This document shows, one piece after another, positions 37,224 to 47,400 of a DNA stretch of 64,000 nt. The stretch spans positions 124,001 to 188,000 of the forward strand of contig NZ_JAHLPW010000006.1 in NCBI RefSeq assembly GCF_018918075.1, written 5' to 3'. How positions within the stretch are numbered: position 1 is the stretch's first letter; every line of letters begins with the position of its first letter. The notes below the pieces were generated by a model. It ran no database searches. It was not told where the DNA came from and was given only the letters and a program-made list of their open reading frames with translations. The position numbers and the translations under genes were made by a program. The stretch comes from Virgibacillus sp. MSJ-26. Its GTDB lineage: Bacteria > Bacillota > Bacilli > Bacillales > Amphibacillaceae.

Positions 37224-38174
37224 TTAATACAAAATATCTTTGTTATCAAGGACCTGCCTAATAATTTCTTCATCTTCTTTAATTTGTTCTATAAGCTTGT
37301 CCACATTTGAATATTTTTCTTCTTCACGTATAAATTTATACCATTCCATTTTTAACTCTTCACCATATAAATTATCATTAAAATCTAATATATTTACTTC
37401 TAAAGATAGATTGTGGCTATCTGTGAACGTTGGATTAGTTCCAAGACTCGCCATTCCATGATATTGTTCATTTTTATAACTGATTTTAACTGCGTATATT
37501 CCCGGCTTAGGAAGTAAAGCTTGTTCGTCCACGGCTAGATTAGCAGTTGGATAACCTAGCGATTTTCCCCGTTTCGCTCCTTCAATTACTTTTCCGTAAA
37601 TAGAGAGCGGTCTACCAAGTAAAAGGTTTACCTGTTCAATGTTGCCTTTCTTAAGTAATCCTCTAATCAAAGTTGAACTAACTTTTTCACCATTCATTTG
37701 TACCTTCTCAATAGTTGTAAAGGTAAACTCATCTCTTGTTTGATCTTTTATTGTTGTCATATTTCCTTGACCCTTGTGGCCATAAGTAAAGTCAAAACCA
37801 GCAACAACATGCTTAATATTTAAGCCAATAATAAATTGATCAATAAATTTCTGGGGTGAAAGTGCAGCTAGTTTTTCATTAAATTCAATAATATATAGTC
37901 GATCGACTTGCATATTTTGTAAGATTGATTCTTTTTCTTTAAGCGGTGTAATATAATTAACTTTTTTCTTCCCTTTACTTAAAACGACTGAGGGATGAGG
38001 GTGAAAAGTAATTACCGCGCTTTTCATTCCCTTTTCTTTCGCAATATTGACTGCCGTATCAATCACTTGTTGATGCCCTTTATGTATTCCATCAAAAAAT
38101 CCAATGGCAGTCACAGTTTCAGGTAATTCTTTAATATTCATTGTATGCGGATGTGTTAACTTGATCGTTTTCAT
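37224..38174 (-). CDS. ribF: Bifunctional riboflavin kinase / FAD synthetase
   Basis: Converts riboflavin to FMN and FAD. 316 residues: N-terminal adenylyltransferase domain with GFFDGIHKGHQ and the later SSTLIRGLLKKG, C-terminal flavokinase domain (GKVIEGAKRGKSLGYPTANL). ATG 38174 follows AGGTG by 6 nt; the GTG at 38183 lies inside that site. It is 17 nt after truB, as in B. subtilis where the gene is called ribC. Confidence 0.96.
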   Translation of the reverse strand: MKTIKLTHPHTMNIKELPETVTAIGFFDGIHKGHQQVIDTAVNIAKEKGMKSAVITFHPHPSVVLSKGKKKVNYITPLKEKESILQNMQVDRLYIIEFNEKLAALSPQKFIDQFIIGLNIKHVVAGFDFTYGHKGQGNMTTIKDQTRDEFTFTTIEKVQMNGEKVSSTLIRGLLKKGNIEQVNLLLGRPLSIYGKVIEGAKRGKSLGYPTANLAVDEQALLPKPGIYAVKISYKNEQYHGMASLGTNPTFTDSHNLSLEVNILDFNDNLYGEELKMEWYKFIREEEKYSNVDKLIEQIKEDEEIIRQVLDNKDILY

Positions 38175-38191
38175 ATTTTTCACCTACACTA

Positions 38192-39091
38192 TTAATTACT
38201 ATTAAATACACGAACAGGTTTTATTTGGTTTATATGTTCAGGATGATTCTCATAAATAGCTAATAAATGATCTTGATATATAACGGCAAAAGGGTTTGTC
38301 TTAATTTCCTGGTCAGGTTTGGGTAACTTTTGACCATACTCAACTCTTTTTTTTGTTTCAAAGTCAACATAAAAGCGATCTAAATGAGTTAATCCACTTG
38401 TCATCGGCAAAAGTAATTCATTCTTTTCACCTTTTTGAATCGCTTCTTCAATTTCCCCAAAAGTAACAGTATCTTTTTTACTGATAGAACCTGTTTCCTC
38501 ACGAATGAGGCTATACATATGAGATGGATAACCAAGAGTTCTACCTATTTCTACACATAATGTACGAATGTATGTCCCCTTGGAACAAACTACTTTTATT
38601 TTTATAAGACTATCATCATTATTATCTGACTCTAAACGTATTATATCAAAAATTGTGACTTGACGTTTTGGCCTCTCAACCTCTTCGTGATTTCTTGCGT
38701 ACTCATATAGTTTCTTACCTTTTACTTTTACAGCAGAGTACATCGGAGGTATTTGTGTTATTTTTCCTTTAAAAGATGCCAACGTAGTGTCAATTGTCTC
38801 ATTCAATAAAGGGCCCTTAATTCGCTTCTCCTCAATGATGCGACCTTCAGCATCTTCAGTTTCAGTAGCACTCCCTAATTTAATTTCTGCAATATATGTT
38901 TTTGTTGTGTCCATTAAGAATGGCACGATTTTTGTAGCTTGACCAAGACAAATGGGAAGAACACCCTCAACAGCAGGGTCGAGTGTCCCTGTATGACCTA
39001 CCTTCTTCATATTGAATAATCTTCTCGTTTTAGCCACACAGTCATGTGAAGTCAGGCCTTTTGGTTTCCATAATGGTAAGATTCCATCCAC
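38192..39091 (-). CDS. truB: tRNA pseudouridine-55 synthase
   Basis: Makes the universal pseudouridine 55 of the T-loop. 299 residues; catalytic Asp38 in GHTGTLDPAVEGVLP, KPKGLTSHD near the N-terminus, and a PUA-like C-terminus. The start is GTG at 39091, 8 nt after GGAGG; the TTG at 39106 belongs to the ribosome site. A terminator-like hairpin separates it from rbfA. Confidence 0.96.
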   Translation of the reverse strand: MDGILPLWKPKGLTSHDCVAKTRRLFNMKKVGHTGTLDPAVEGVLPICLGQATKIVPFLMDTTKTYIAEIKLGSATETEDAEGRIIEEKRIKGPLLNETIDTTLASFKGKITQIPPMYSAVKVKGKKLYEYARNHEEVERPKRQVTIFDIIRLESDNNDDSLIKIKVVCSKGTYIRTLCVEIGRTLGYPSHMYSLIREETGSISKKDTVTFGEIEEAIQKGEKNELLLPMTSGLTHLDRFYVDFETKKRVEYGQKLPKPDQEIKTNPFAVIYQDHLLAIYENHPEHINQIKPVRVFNSN

Positions 39092-39128
39092 TATATTAAC
39101 CTCCAATTTTTCATTTTTCTAACAAAAA

Positions 39129-39160
39129 GCTGACTCATTTATTATTTTAAATGAGTCAGC
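39129..39160 (-). terminator. Terminator-like hairpin between rbfA and truB
   Basis: A 12-bp perfect stem (39129-39140 with 39149-39160), loop of 8, followed by TTTTTGTT on the minus strand. It could end or attenuate the nusA-infB-rbfA transcript before truB-ribF. Confidence 0.8.
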
Positions 39161-39172
39161 AGTTAATTTCCA

Positions 39173-39511
39173 TTACTCTTTTAAATCTCTTAGTATCGTT
39201 TCAATTCGGTTACCATATTCTAAAGCTTCGTCATATTCAAATGATATTTCGGGTGTTTTTCTAAGACGGATTCGCTTACCAATTTCTGTTCGAATGAATC
39301 CCTTTGCTTTAGCCAACCCTTGCAATGTTTCATTCTTCTTTTCTTTGTCACCAAGTACTGAGATAAATACTTTTGCCTGTTGCAAATCGCCAGTTACCTC
39401 AACATCTGTTACAGTGACAAAACCTACTCTTGGATCTTTAAGTTTTACAGTTAGAATCTCGCCTAATTCTTTTTTGATTTCTTCAGCTACTCTATTTGCT
39501 CGTAAATTCAT
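39173..39511 (-). CDS. rbfA: Ribosome-binding factor A
   Basis: A KH-type 30S maturation factor acting on the 5' end of 16S rRNA. 112 residues with [14 protein letters not shown] at the N-terminus and [20 protein letters not shown] in the core. It follows ylxP and infB in the standard order. Confidence 0.96.
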   Translation of the reverse strand: MNLRANRVAEEIKKELGEILTVKLKDPRVGFVTVTDVEVTGDLQQAKVFISVLGDKEKKNETLQGLAKAKGFIRTEIGKRIRLRKTPEISFEYDEALEYGNRIETILRDLKE

Positions 39512-39568
39512 CTAAATCACCTCTTTTATCAATCGAAATAGGCAATTCAATTTAAATTATCATTCGCC

Positions 39569-39847
39569 TCATAACCTAGCAACATCTGTAAGTGTTCGCT
39601 CTAATTCTGGATAAGTGTCTATGATGCGTAAAGCTTCTTGGATAACCTTTTCAGCATGAAGACGATCATTTGAAATAGTGACAATGCCAAGCTTAGTTCT
39701 TTGCCATAAATCATGGTAGTCCAGTTCGGCAACGGAAACATTTAATTGATTGCGCAGCTTTGCTTTAATGCTTTTAATCGATGAGCGCTTATCTTTTATA
39801 GAATGGCCATCATAAATCATACACTCCACTTCAGCATATTGAATCAT
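39569..39847 (-). CDS. ylxP: YlxP-like DUF503 protein
   Basis: 92 residues of the DUF503 family, conserved between infB and rbf[21 protein letters not shown] is the family core. The ATG overlaps the infB stop (ATGA). Genetic links to ribosome assembly are reported for the family; the mechanism is unknown to me. Confidence 0.92.
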   Translation of the reverse strand: MIQYAEVECMIYDGHSIKDKRSSIKSIKAKLRNQLNVSVAELDYHDLWQRTKLGIVTISNDRLHAEKVIQEALRIIDTYPELERTLTDVARL

Positions 39848-41952
39848 GTACGCTCAATTTCCTCCATAATGAAGGCTTCTATAATATCGCCTTCTTTTAT
39901 ATTATTGTAATTTTTGATTGTTATACCGCACTCATAGTTCTGAGCAACTTCACGAACGTCATCTTTAAACCGTTTTAAATCTTGAATCTCGCCTTCAAAT
40001 TGAACAACACTATCACGGACAAGCCTTATTCCTGAATCACGCGTGATTTTCCCATCAGTGACATAACAACCGGCAATGGTTCCGATTCGAGAAACTTTAA
40101 ATGTTTCTCTTACTTCAGCTTGACCAATTACTTTTTCTTCATATTCAGGATCAAGTAATCCCTTCATGGCTGCTTCTATTTCTTCAATTGCTTTGTAAAT
40201 CACACGGTGTAAGCGAATGTCTACTTTTTCATCTTCTGCTGCTTTTTGAGCATTAGCATCTGGTCTGACGTTGAAACCTATAATAATAGCATTCGAAGCA
40301 GAGGCTAAAATAATGTCGGATTCTTTAATTGCTCCAACTCCACTATGAATAATTTTTATTTTAACGCCTTCAACTTCAATTTTTTGAAGAGATGAAGCTA
40401 ATGCTTCAGCAGAACCTTGCACATCCGCTTTAATAATAATATTTATTTCTTTCATATCGCCTTGTTTAATTTGTTCGAATAAGTCATCAAGGCTTACTTT
40501 AGTGTCTTGGCTGCGAGATTCCTGGATGTGTTTTTGTTGCCTAGCTTCACCAATTTGACGAGCTTTTTTCTCATCTTCAAATACAAGAAATTGATCCCCA
40601 GCTTGTGGAACATCATTCAATCCAGTTATTTCCACTGGCGTTGATGGACCAGCACTCTTGATACGTGACCCAAGATCACTTACCATTGCTCTCACACGTC
40701 CAAAGGTGTTTCCTACGACAATAGAATCACCCACATGTAATGTTCCATTTTGGACAAGTAAAGAAGCGACAGATCCTTTACCTTTATCCAGTTGTGCTTC
40801 AATAACAGTACCAAAGGCAAATGTATCAGGATTTGCCTTCAATTCTTCTACTTCTGCAACAAGTAAGATCATTTCTAACAAGTCATCGATGCCTTCTCGC
40901 TTAATAGCAGATAGATTAACAAAGATTGTATCTCCGCCCCAGTCCTCTGCAATCAATTCATGTTCTGTTAATTCTTGCATCACACGTTCAGGATTAGCTG
41001 TTTCTTTATCCATTTTATTTACAGCGACAATAATCGGCACTTCAGCAGCTTTAGCATGGCTAATAGCTTCAACAGTTTGTGGCATAACCCCATCATCTGC
41101 TGCAACAACTAGTACTGCAATATCTGTAACTTCAGCTCCGCGCGAACGCATACTTGTGAAAGCGGCGTGACCTGGTGTATCTAAGAACGTAACTTTCTTG
41201 CCATCATTCTCAACTTGATAAGCACCGATATGTTGCGTTATTCCACCAGCTTCACCCTCTGTCACTTTCGTGTGACGTATCGCATCTAGCAACGTTGTTT
41301 TACCATGGTCAACATGACCCATTATAGTAACAACTGCAGGGCGTTCAACTAAATCTTCTTCAGCGTCTTCTTCTTTATATTTAAACAAATCGGTGTCTTC
41401 CAAAATAACTTCTTTTTCTGCTTCTACTCCGTATTCTGAACAAATCAATTCAATGGCATCATCATCCAGATCTTGGTTTTTAGTAGCCATTACGCCTAAA
41501 AACATAAGTTTTTTGATAATCTCACTTGTATCAACATTAAGTTTTCCAGATAATTCATCAACGGTTAAAGTACCATGATATTTTATTTCTTTTGGTGTTT
41601 CACTCTTAGATGTTTTTCTGACCTCTTTTTGATTTTGCTTATTGTTTCTAGTTTTTTGTTGAGATTTATTTTGATTTTTATTTTTTTTGTTCTTAACATT
41701 TTGTTTTGAAGGTCTGGATCTTTCCTTACTACCTTCTTTTGTTTTATGATTTTTATTTGTTTGGTTGGGTTTAGAAGACGTTTCTTTCTTCTTGCCACCA
41801 TCAATTTTCTCATCAAGTTGCTTAATCACATTTGATGTAATGGTTGCCATGTGATTGGAAACATCCACATCTATTTGTTGTAATAGATTAATCACTTCTT
41901 TACTTGACATATTCTTTTGTTTTGCATATTCATATACACGCATTTTACTCAT
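39844..41952 (-). CDS. infB: Translation initiation factor IF-2
   Basis: A GTPase that places fMet-tRNA on the ribosome. 702 residues: an N-terminal winged segment ([20 protein letters not shown]), a very Lys/Asn/Gln-rich disordered region to about 130, the IF2_N helix bundle, the G domain with [14 protein letters not shown] near 212, then domains II, III and IV (C-terminal fMet binding). Start ATG 41952 follows GGGGGTG. It is slightly shorter than B. subtilis IF-2 (716 aa). Confidence 0.97.
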   Translation of the reverse strand: MSKMRVYEYAKQKNMSSKEVINLLQQIDVDVSNHMATITSNVIKQLDEKIDGGKKKETSSKPNQTNKNHKTKEGSKERSRPSKQNVKNKKNKNQNKSQQKTRNNKQNQKEVRKTSKSETPKEIKYHGTLTVDELSGKLNVDTSEIIKKLMFLGVMATKNQDLDDDAIELICSEYGVEAEKEVILEDTDLFKYKEEDAEEDLVERPAVVTIMGHVDHGKTTLLDAIRHTKVTEGEAGGITQHIGAYQVENDGKKVTFLDTPGHAAFTSMRSRGAEVTDIAVLVVAADDGVMPQTVEAISHAKAAEVPIIVAVNKMDKETANPERVMQELTEHELIAEDWGGDTIFVNLSAIKREGIDDLLEMILLVAEVEELKANPDTFAFGTVIEAQLDKGKGSVASLLVQNGTLHVGDSIVVGNTFGRVRAMVSDLGSRIKSAGPSTPVEITGLNDVPQAGDQFLVFEDEKKARQIGEARQQKHIQESRSQDTKVSLDDLFEQIKQGDMKEINIIIKADVQGSAEALASSLQKIEVEGVKIKIIHSGVGAIKESDIILASASNAIIIGFNVRPDANAQKAAEDEKVDIRLHRVIYKAIEEIEAAMKGLLDPEYEEKVIGQAEVRETFKVSRIGTIAGCYVTDGKITRDSGIRLVRDSVVQFEGEIQDLKRFKDDVREVAQNYECGITIKNYNNIKEGDIIEAFIMEEIERT

Positions 41953-41972
41953 ACGTTCACCCCCGAAGTTAG

Positions 41973-42272
41973 TTACACGAGTAACGATTGGATTTTGTGG
42001 GCAAATCCGGTATCCAAAATAGCAATGGCTACTCTCTGTGGTTTTCCGATAGCATGACCTAATGTTTCACGGTCATCTACATTAATGATTGGTACTTCAT
42101 ATGTTTTGCTTTTATCCATTAATTTCTTTTTTGTTTGCGGACCAATATCACTAGCAATAAGAACCAATTTAGCACTTTTCACTTGTATAGCATGAACAAT
42201 TGCTTCTTCTCTTAACACGCATTGGCCTGCACGAAAAGCTAATCCTAATATATTTAGATAATTACCCTTCAT
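41973..42272 (-). CDS. ylxQ: YlxQ, L7Ae/L30e-family RNA-binding protein
   Basis: 99 residues of the ribosomal L7Ae superfamily (kink-turn binders), with [19 protein letters not shown] and the [15 protein letters not shown] core. It overlaps ylxR by 11 nt and precedes infB by 20 nt. Confidence 0.92.
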   Translation of the reverse strand: MKGNYLNILGLAFRAGQCVLREEAIVHAIQVKSAKLVLIASDIGPQTKKKLMDKSKTYEVPIINVDDRETLGHAIGKPQRVAIAILDTGFAHKIQSLLV

Positions 42273-42546
42273 CGACTTGATTTTCCTTTAGTAATTCCCG
42301 TAAATCTTCAAAGACACTTGCATCTACTTTAGCATTTAATTGTCTATTTAATGCTTCAGACTCTTCAGCTTTATTGATTGTATCTAGATCCATGGAGAGG
42401 TAAGCTCCTCGACCATTTTTTTTACCTGTAGGATCAACGAATACATCGCCTTCTTTATTTCTTACAACACGTATCAATTCTTTTTTAGGCTTCATTTGAC
42501 CGGTAATGACACATTTCCTATAAGGTACTTTTCTTTTTTGAACCAT
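42262..42546 (-). CDS. ylxR: YlxR (RnpM), DUF448 RNA-binding modulator of RNase P
   Basis: 94 residues with family signatures RKCVITGQMKPKKELIRVV and KKNGRGAYLS. The B. subtilis orthologue binds RNase P RNA and modulates its activity (named RnpM). It lies in the nusA-ylxR-ylxQ-infB order and overlaps ylxQ. Confidence 0.94.
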   Translation of the reverse strand: MVQKRKVPYRKCVITGQMKPKKELIRVVRNKEGDVFVDPTGKKNGRGAYLSMDLDTINKAEESEALNRQLNAKVDASVFEDLRELLKENQVDEG

Positions 42547-42557
42547 ATAAATCCCCT

Positions 42558-43655
42558 TTATTCAAACAAGTTATCATCTACAATGTCAGAATAAGCGCTA
42601 GAATCATCTAGTAGTCCTTCTTCTCTTGCATCTGTTTCACTTTTGATATCGATTTTCCACCCAGTTAATTTAGCTGCCAATCTTGCATTTTGACCTCTTT
42701 TTCCAATCGCAAGAGATAATTGGTAGTCAGGGACAATAACAGTTGTAGCTTTATCCTCCTCATCTACTAGGACATCAACAACTTTTGACGGACTTAAAGC
42801 GTTTGAAACATAAACTACTGGATCTTCTGACCACTCAACAATGTCTATTTTTTCACCTTTTAGCTCATCAACAATGGCTTGCACTCGCTGTCCTTTTTGC
42901 CCAACACATGAACCTACCGGATCAATGTCAGGATCGATTGCGGCAACAGAAATTTTTGACCTGTCACCCGCTTCTCTAGCAACGGATTTAATCTCCACTA
43001 TACCTTCAAAAATTTCTGGGACTTCCATTTCGAATAATCTCTTTAAGAGTCCAGGATGTGATCTGGAAATGAAAATTTGAGGTCCCTTATTAGTGTTTTC
43101 AACTTTAGTAACATAAACTTTTAGTCGATCATGGACATGATATTCTTCAGTAGGCATTTGCTCTGACTCAGCTAGTTTGGCTTCTATTTTACCTAAATTA
43201 ATATAAACAAAACGGTTATCTTTCCTTTGAATAATACCTGTCATCACATCATCTTCGCGGTCTGCATATTCATTAAAAATAACTCCGCGCTCTGCCTCTC
43301 TAACGCGTTGGGTGACTACTTGCTTTGCAGCTTGAGCTGCAATCCTGCCAAAATCTTTTGGTGTGACTTCGACCTCGATTACATCATCAATCTCATAATT
43401 TGGATCAATATTTTTAGCTTCGTCTAATGAAATTTCCAGCTGATGGTCTTCCACTTCATCCACTATCGTTTTTCGAGCGAAGACACGCATCGTTCCTTCT
43501 TCCTCATCTAAATCAACTCTTACATTCGTCGCTGATTGAAAGTTTTTTTTGTATGCTGAAATTAAAGCTGCTTCTAATGCTTCCAGCAGTACATCTTTAT
43601 CTATTCCTTTTTCTTTTCCCAAAAATTCAATTGCCTCAAACAATTGATTGCTCAC
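42558..43655 (-). CDS. nusA: Transcription termination/antitermination factor NusA
   Basis: An RNA polymerase-associated pausing and termination factor. 365 residues: N-terminal polymerase-binding domain, S1 domain (GVIFNEYADREDDVMTGIIQ), two KH domains (DPVGSCVGQKGQRVQAIVDE, LAIGKRGQNARLAAKL); no C-terminal acidic repeats, as usual in Firmicutes. Start is GTG at 43655, 6 nt after GGAG. Confidence 0.97.
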   Translation of the reverse strand: MSNQLFEAIEFLGKEKGIDKDVLLEALEAALISAYKKNFQSATNVRVDLDEEEGTMRVFARKTIVDEVEDHQLEISLDEAKNIDPNYEIDDVIEVEVTPKDFGRIAAQAAKQVVTQRVREAERGVIFNEYADREDDVMTGIIQRKDNRFVYINLGKIEAKLAESEQMPTEEYHVHDRLKVYVTKVENTNKGPQIFISRSHPGLLKRLFEMEVPEIFEGIVEIKSVAREAGDRSKISVAAIDPDIDPVGSCVGQKGQRVQAIVDELKGEKIDIVEWSEDPVVYVSNALSPSKVVDVLVDEEDKATTVIVPDYQLSLAIGKRGQNARLAAKLTGWKIDIKSETDAREEGLLDDSSAYSDIVDDNLFE

Positions 43656-43670
43656 AGTCTTCTCCCCCTT

Positions 43671-44141
43671 TTATAATGCAACAGCTAATCGTGCTTTTGC
43701 AATTTGATTAAATGAAATATCAATCTGTTTGGTAGTATGCTTAAATCTGTACTCGATTGTCGCGACATCGTTTACAAAGTCTTTTAATACTCCTTCAAGT
43801 TCTTTCTCTCCGTTTATTGGCGCATAAAGGTTTATATGGACATTTTTATTTATACTTTCTTGAAAATCTTTTTTAGTCTTCAATGGACGTTCAACACCCG
43901 GAGACGAAACTTCTAAAAAATATGCTCCCTTAATAGGATCTTCTTTATCAAGTGCTTCGCTTAATTCTTCTGAAACTTCACCACACTCCATTATGTCCAC
44001 ACCACCTTCTTTGTCAATGTAGACACGTAAAAACCAATTAGGTCCTTCTTTGACATATTCAACATCTACTAATTCAAGATCACGTTTTACAAGGATTGGT
44101 TCTACAAGTTTTTCTGTTGTCTGAATAACATTAGACATCAT
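43671..44141 (-). CDS. rimP: Ribosome maturation factor RimP
   Basis: A 30S maturation factor, 156 residues. N-terminal domain with VDVEYVKEGPNWFLRVYIDK and ISEELSEALD-like helix; core YFLEVSSPGVERPLK. ATG 44141 is 7 nt after AGGGAGG. It is first gene of the rimP-nusA-infB unit, preceded by two terminators behind polC. Confidence 0.96.
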   Translation of the reverse strand: MMSNVIQTTEKLVEPILVKRDLELVDVEYVKEGPNWFLRVYIDKEGGVDIMECGEVSEELSEALDKEDPIKGAYFLEVSSPGVERPLKTKKDFQESINKNVHINLYAPINGEKELEGVLKDFVNDVATIEYRFKHTTKQIDISFNQIAKARLAVAL

Positions 44142-44254
44142 GAATCATCCTCCCTGGCTGGAAACTATGCTATTTTCTTTATTATGGTCAACAACACTTG
44201 ATTTCATTAACTCTTAATGTGCTTAAATTCAAATCAAATTCAATCAATATAAAA

Positions 44255-44280
44255 CCCTTGCCTACTATTCAGGGCAAGGG
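44255..44280 (-). terminator. Second terminator between polC and rimP
   Basis: An 8-bp G/C-rich stem (44255-44262 with 44273-44280), 10-nt loop, then TTTTATATTG on the minus strand. Its arms resemble those of the rseP terminator at 49092-49125. Confidence 0.8.
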
Positions 44281-44309
44281 ACTAGTGGAAACCGGCAGAA
44301 GTATGAAGA

Positions 44310-44332
44310 AAGAGTGGGTATTCCCCACTCTT
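44310..44332. terminator. First hairpin after polC
   Basis: A 9-bp stem (44310-44318 with 44324-44332) with a 5-nt loop. T-runs are modest on both strands (TCTTC minus, TTGG plus). Together with the hairpin at 44255 it forms a tandem terminator after polC. Confidence 0.6.
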
Positions 44333-44430
44333 TTGGCGTTCATATCTTCACTCATAATAAGAATATATCATAAGAAAAAAACACATGCAAGCACTAGGGG
44401 TAATCCTTATAAAGTTTATTACTTTAAAAT

Positions 44431-47400
44431 CTAAAATAAGGATAATTGATTTTCCTCTGGCATACCTTCTAAACAACCATGTTGATCTAAGTATTCCAAC
44501 ACGGTCTTTGAAATTTTACTTCTTTTACGCAAATCTTCTTTTGAAAGGAATTCACCTTCTTCACGTGCTTTAACAATATTTAATGCTGCATTCGTACCTA
44601 GACCGTCCACTGCGTTAAACGGTGGGGTTAAAGTATTACCTTCAACTAGAAAGTCGGTCGCACTTGATTTATAAAGGTCAACCTTGTTAAATGAAAAACC
44701 TCTTTCACACATTTCAAGGGTAACCTCTAAAACGGTAAGCAAACTTTTTTCTTTCGGTGGTGCGTCATTTCCTTTTTGCATAATTTCATCAATCCGCTGT
44801 CTTATCGCATTAGAACCTTTAATCATCGTATCAAGTTCAAAATCATTAGCCCTCACACTGAAGTAGGCTGCATAAAAAAGGATAGGATGATGAACTTTAA
44901 AATAAGCTATTCTGACTGCCATTAGCACGTAAGCTGCAGCATGCGCTTTTGGGAACATATATTTAATCTTTTTACAAGAGTCGATATACCATCCAGGAAC
45001 ATCGTGCTTTTTCATTTCTGTGATCCACTCATCCTGCAGGCCTCTTCCTTTACGGACCGACTCCATAATCTTAAAGGCTAAAGAGGCCTCAAGCCCCTTA
45101 TGCATCAGATAAACCATGATGTCGTCACGACACCCGATAACATCGGGCAGCTCACAAATCCCATCATTAATTAATTCTTGAGCATTACCTAACCATACAT
45201 CCGTCCCGTGGGATAAGCCTGAAATAATAACTAATTCAGCAAAAGTTGTTGGCTTGGTATCTTCAAGCATTTGACGAACAAAGCGTGTTCCGAATTCAGG
45301 TACTCCGAGCGTACCTGTTTTACAGTTAATTTGCTGTTCGGTTACACCTAAAGATTCTGTATTTGAAAATATCTTCATAACTTCATCGTCATCAACCGGA
45401 ATTGTTTTTGGATCTTTACCACTCAAGTCTTCGAGCATTCTAATTACTGTCGGATCATCATGTCCAAGTATATCTAACTTTAACAAATTATCTTCAATGG
45501 AATGGAAGTCAAAATGTGTCGTCAACCATTCACTTTCTTTATCATTTGCCGGGTATTGAATTGGAGTAAAGTCAAAGATATCTCGATCACTAGGTACAAC
45601 GATAATCCCACCTGGGTGTTGACCCGTGGTTCTTTTCACTCCTGCACATCCTTGAACCAATCGTTCAATTTCCGCGTTTTTATAGATTAATTGTTTATCC
45701 GAAGCAAATCCTTTAACATAACCGAATGCAGTTTTTTCTGCGATTGTTCCAATGGTACCTGCACGATACACATAGTCTTCCCCAAATAATTCTTTTGTAT
45801 AATTATGTGCCCTCGGTTGGTAATCACCTGAAAAATTTAAATCGATATCTGGTACTTTGTCTCCCTTAAACCCTAAGAATGTTTCAAACGGAATATCTTG
45901 TCCATCTTTCTTTAAAGGTTGTTGACACTCAGGACAATTTTTATCAGGTAAGTCAAAGCCACTACCCACTGACCCATCTGTAATAAAATTGCTATAATGA
46001 CAATTTGTACAAACATAATGTGGTGGTAGAGGGTTGACTTCTGTAATTTCAGTCATTGTCGCAACAAGCGATGAACCGACAGAGCCACGTGAGCCAACTA
46101 AATATCCATCATTTAATGATTTTTTAACAAGTTTATGAGAAATCAAATATATTACCGCAAAACCGTTATCTATTATACTTGCTAGCTCTTTTTCCAAACG
46201 ATCCGTTACAATTTTAGGTACAGGATCACCATAAATACTTTTAGCATGGTTATAACACAAATCACGCATTTCCTGATCTGCACCTTCTATAGTAGGTGTG
46301 AATAACCCATCTTTTACAGGTGAGATATTTTCAATTTCTTCAGCTATGGCTTGGGAATTATCAATCACAATCTCTTCAGCAATTTCTTTGCCAAGAAATT
46401 TAAAGCACTCAATCATCTCTGTTGTTGTCCGAAATGGTGTATCAGGTAAGTTAACACGATTGAGCGGATTACCTGCTTGTGAGGCAATTAATATTTGTCG
46501 GTAAAGTTTTTCATGGTTATCGATATAATGTGAATTACCGGTTGCAACGACTCGCTTATTTAATTTTTTACCAAGGGCAACCAATTTTGAAATAATATCC
46601 AGTAATTGCGCCTCGTTTTGTACAAGTTCTCTTTCAACAAGATGAGTATAATTAGCTGGAGGCTGGATTTCTATATAATCATAAAACTCCGCTACATTTT
46701 CAGCTTCTTCAACCGATTTTTGCATCATTGTTTCAAAAACTTCACCTTTATCACATGCAGAACCAACAAGTATACCATCACGATGCTTTTGAAGTAGTGA
46801 TCTCGGAATTCGTGGTTCACGATAAAAATAATTAACATGCGCGTACGAGACTAATTTATAAAGGTTTTTCAGTCCTTTTTCATTTTGTGCGAGCAAGACA
46901 CAATGGTGAGGACGAGATCGTTGATAAGCATTTCCCTCACCCATATAATCATTTAGTTGATTATGGTTTATGATTTCTTTTTCCAATAAGTTTTGGAGCA
47001 TTTTCCAGAAAAGATAGCCTGTCGCTTCAGCATCATAAATGGCCCGGTGATGCTGGGTTAACTCAATATCAAGATGCTTACATAATGTATTCAAACGGTG
47101 ATTACCGAGTTGAGGAAATAAATACCTTGCTAACTCAAGTGTATCAATCACTGGGATGGTAACCTTTGGATAAGATATCCTTTGATATCCTTGGTTTAAA
47201 AATCCGATATCAAAGCTGGCATTATGAGCAACAAGTGTTGTACCTTTTGTCCATTCATAGAAATCTTTTAATACTACGTCTACTTGGGGCGCGTCTTTTA
47301 CCATATCATCTGTTATACCAGTTAAATCACTAATAGTTTGTGAAATAGACTGATTAGGATTTGCGAATGACTCAAAACGGTCAATAATTTCGCCACCCTT

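Noticed and set aside
40658-41170. 170-codon plus-strand frame opposite infB
   Set aside because: Shadow of the IF-2 G domain with Ser/Thr/Ile-rich composition and no supporting start signal.
41583-41816. 77-codon Lys-rich minus frame within infB
   Set aside because: Out-of-frame reading of the Lys/Asn-rich N-terminal part of IF-2.
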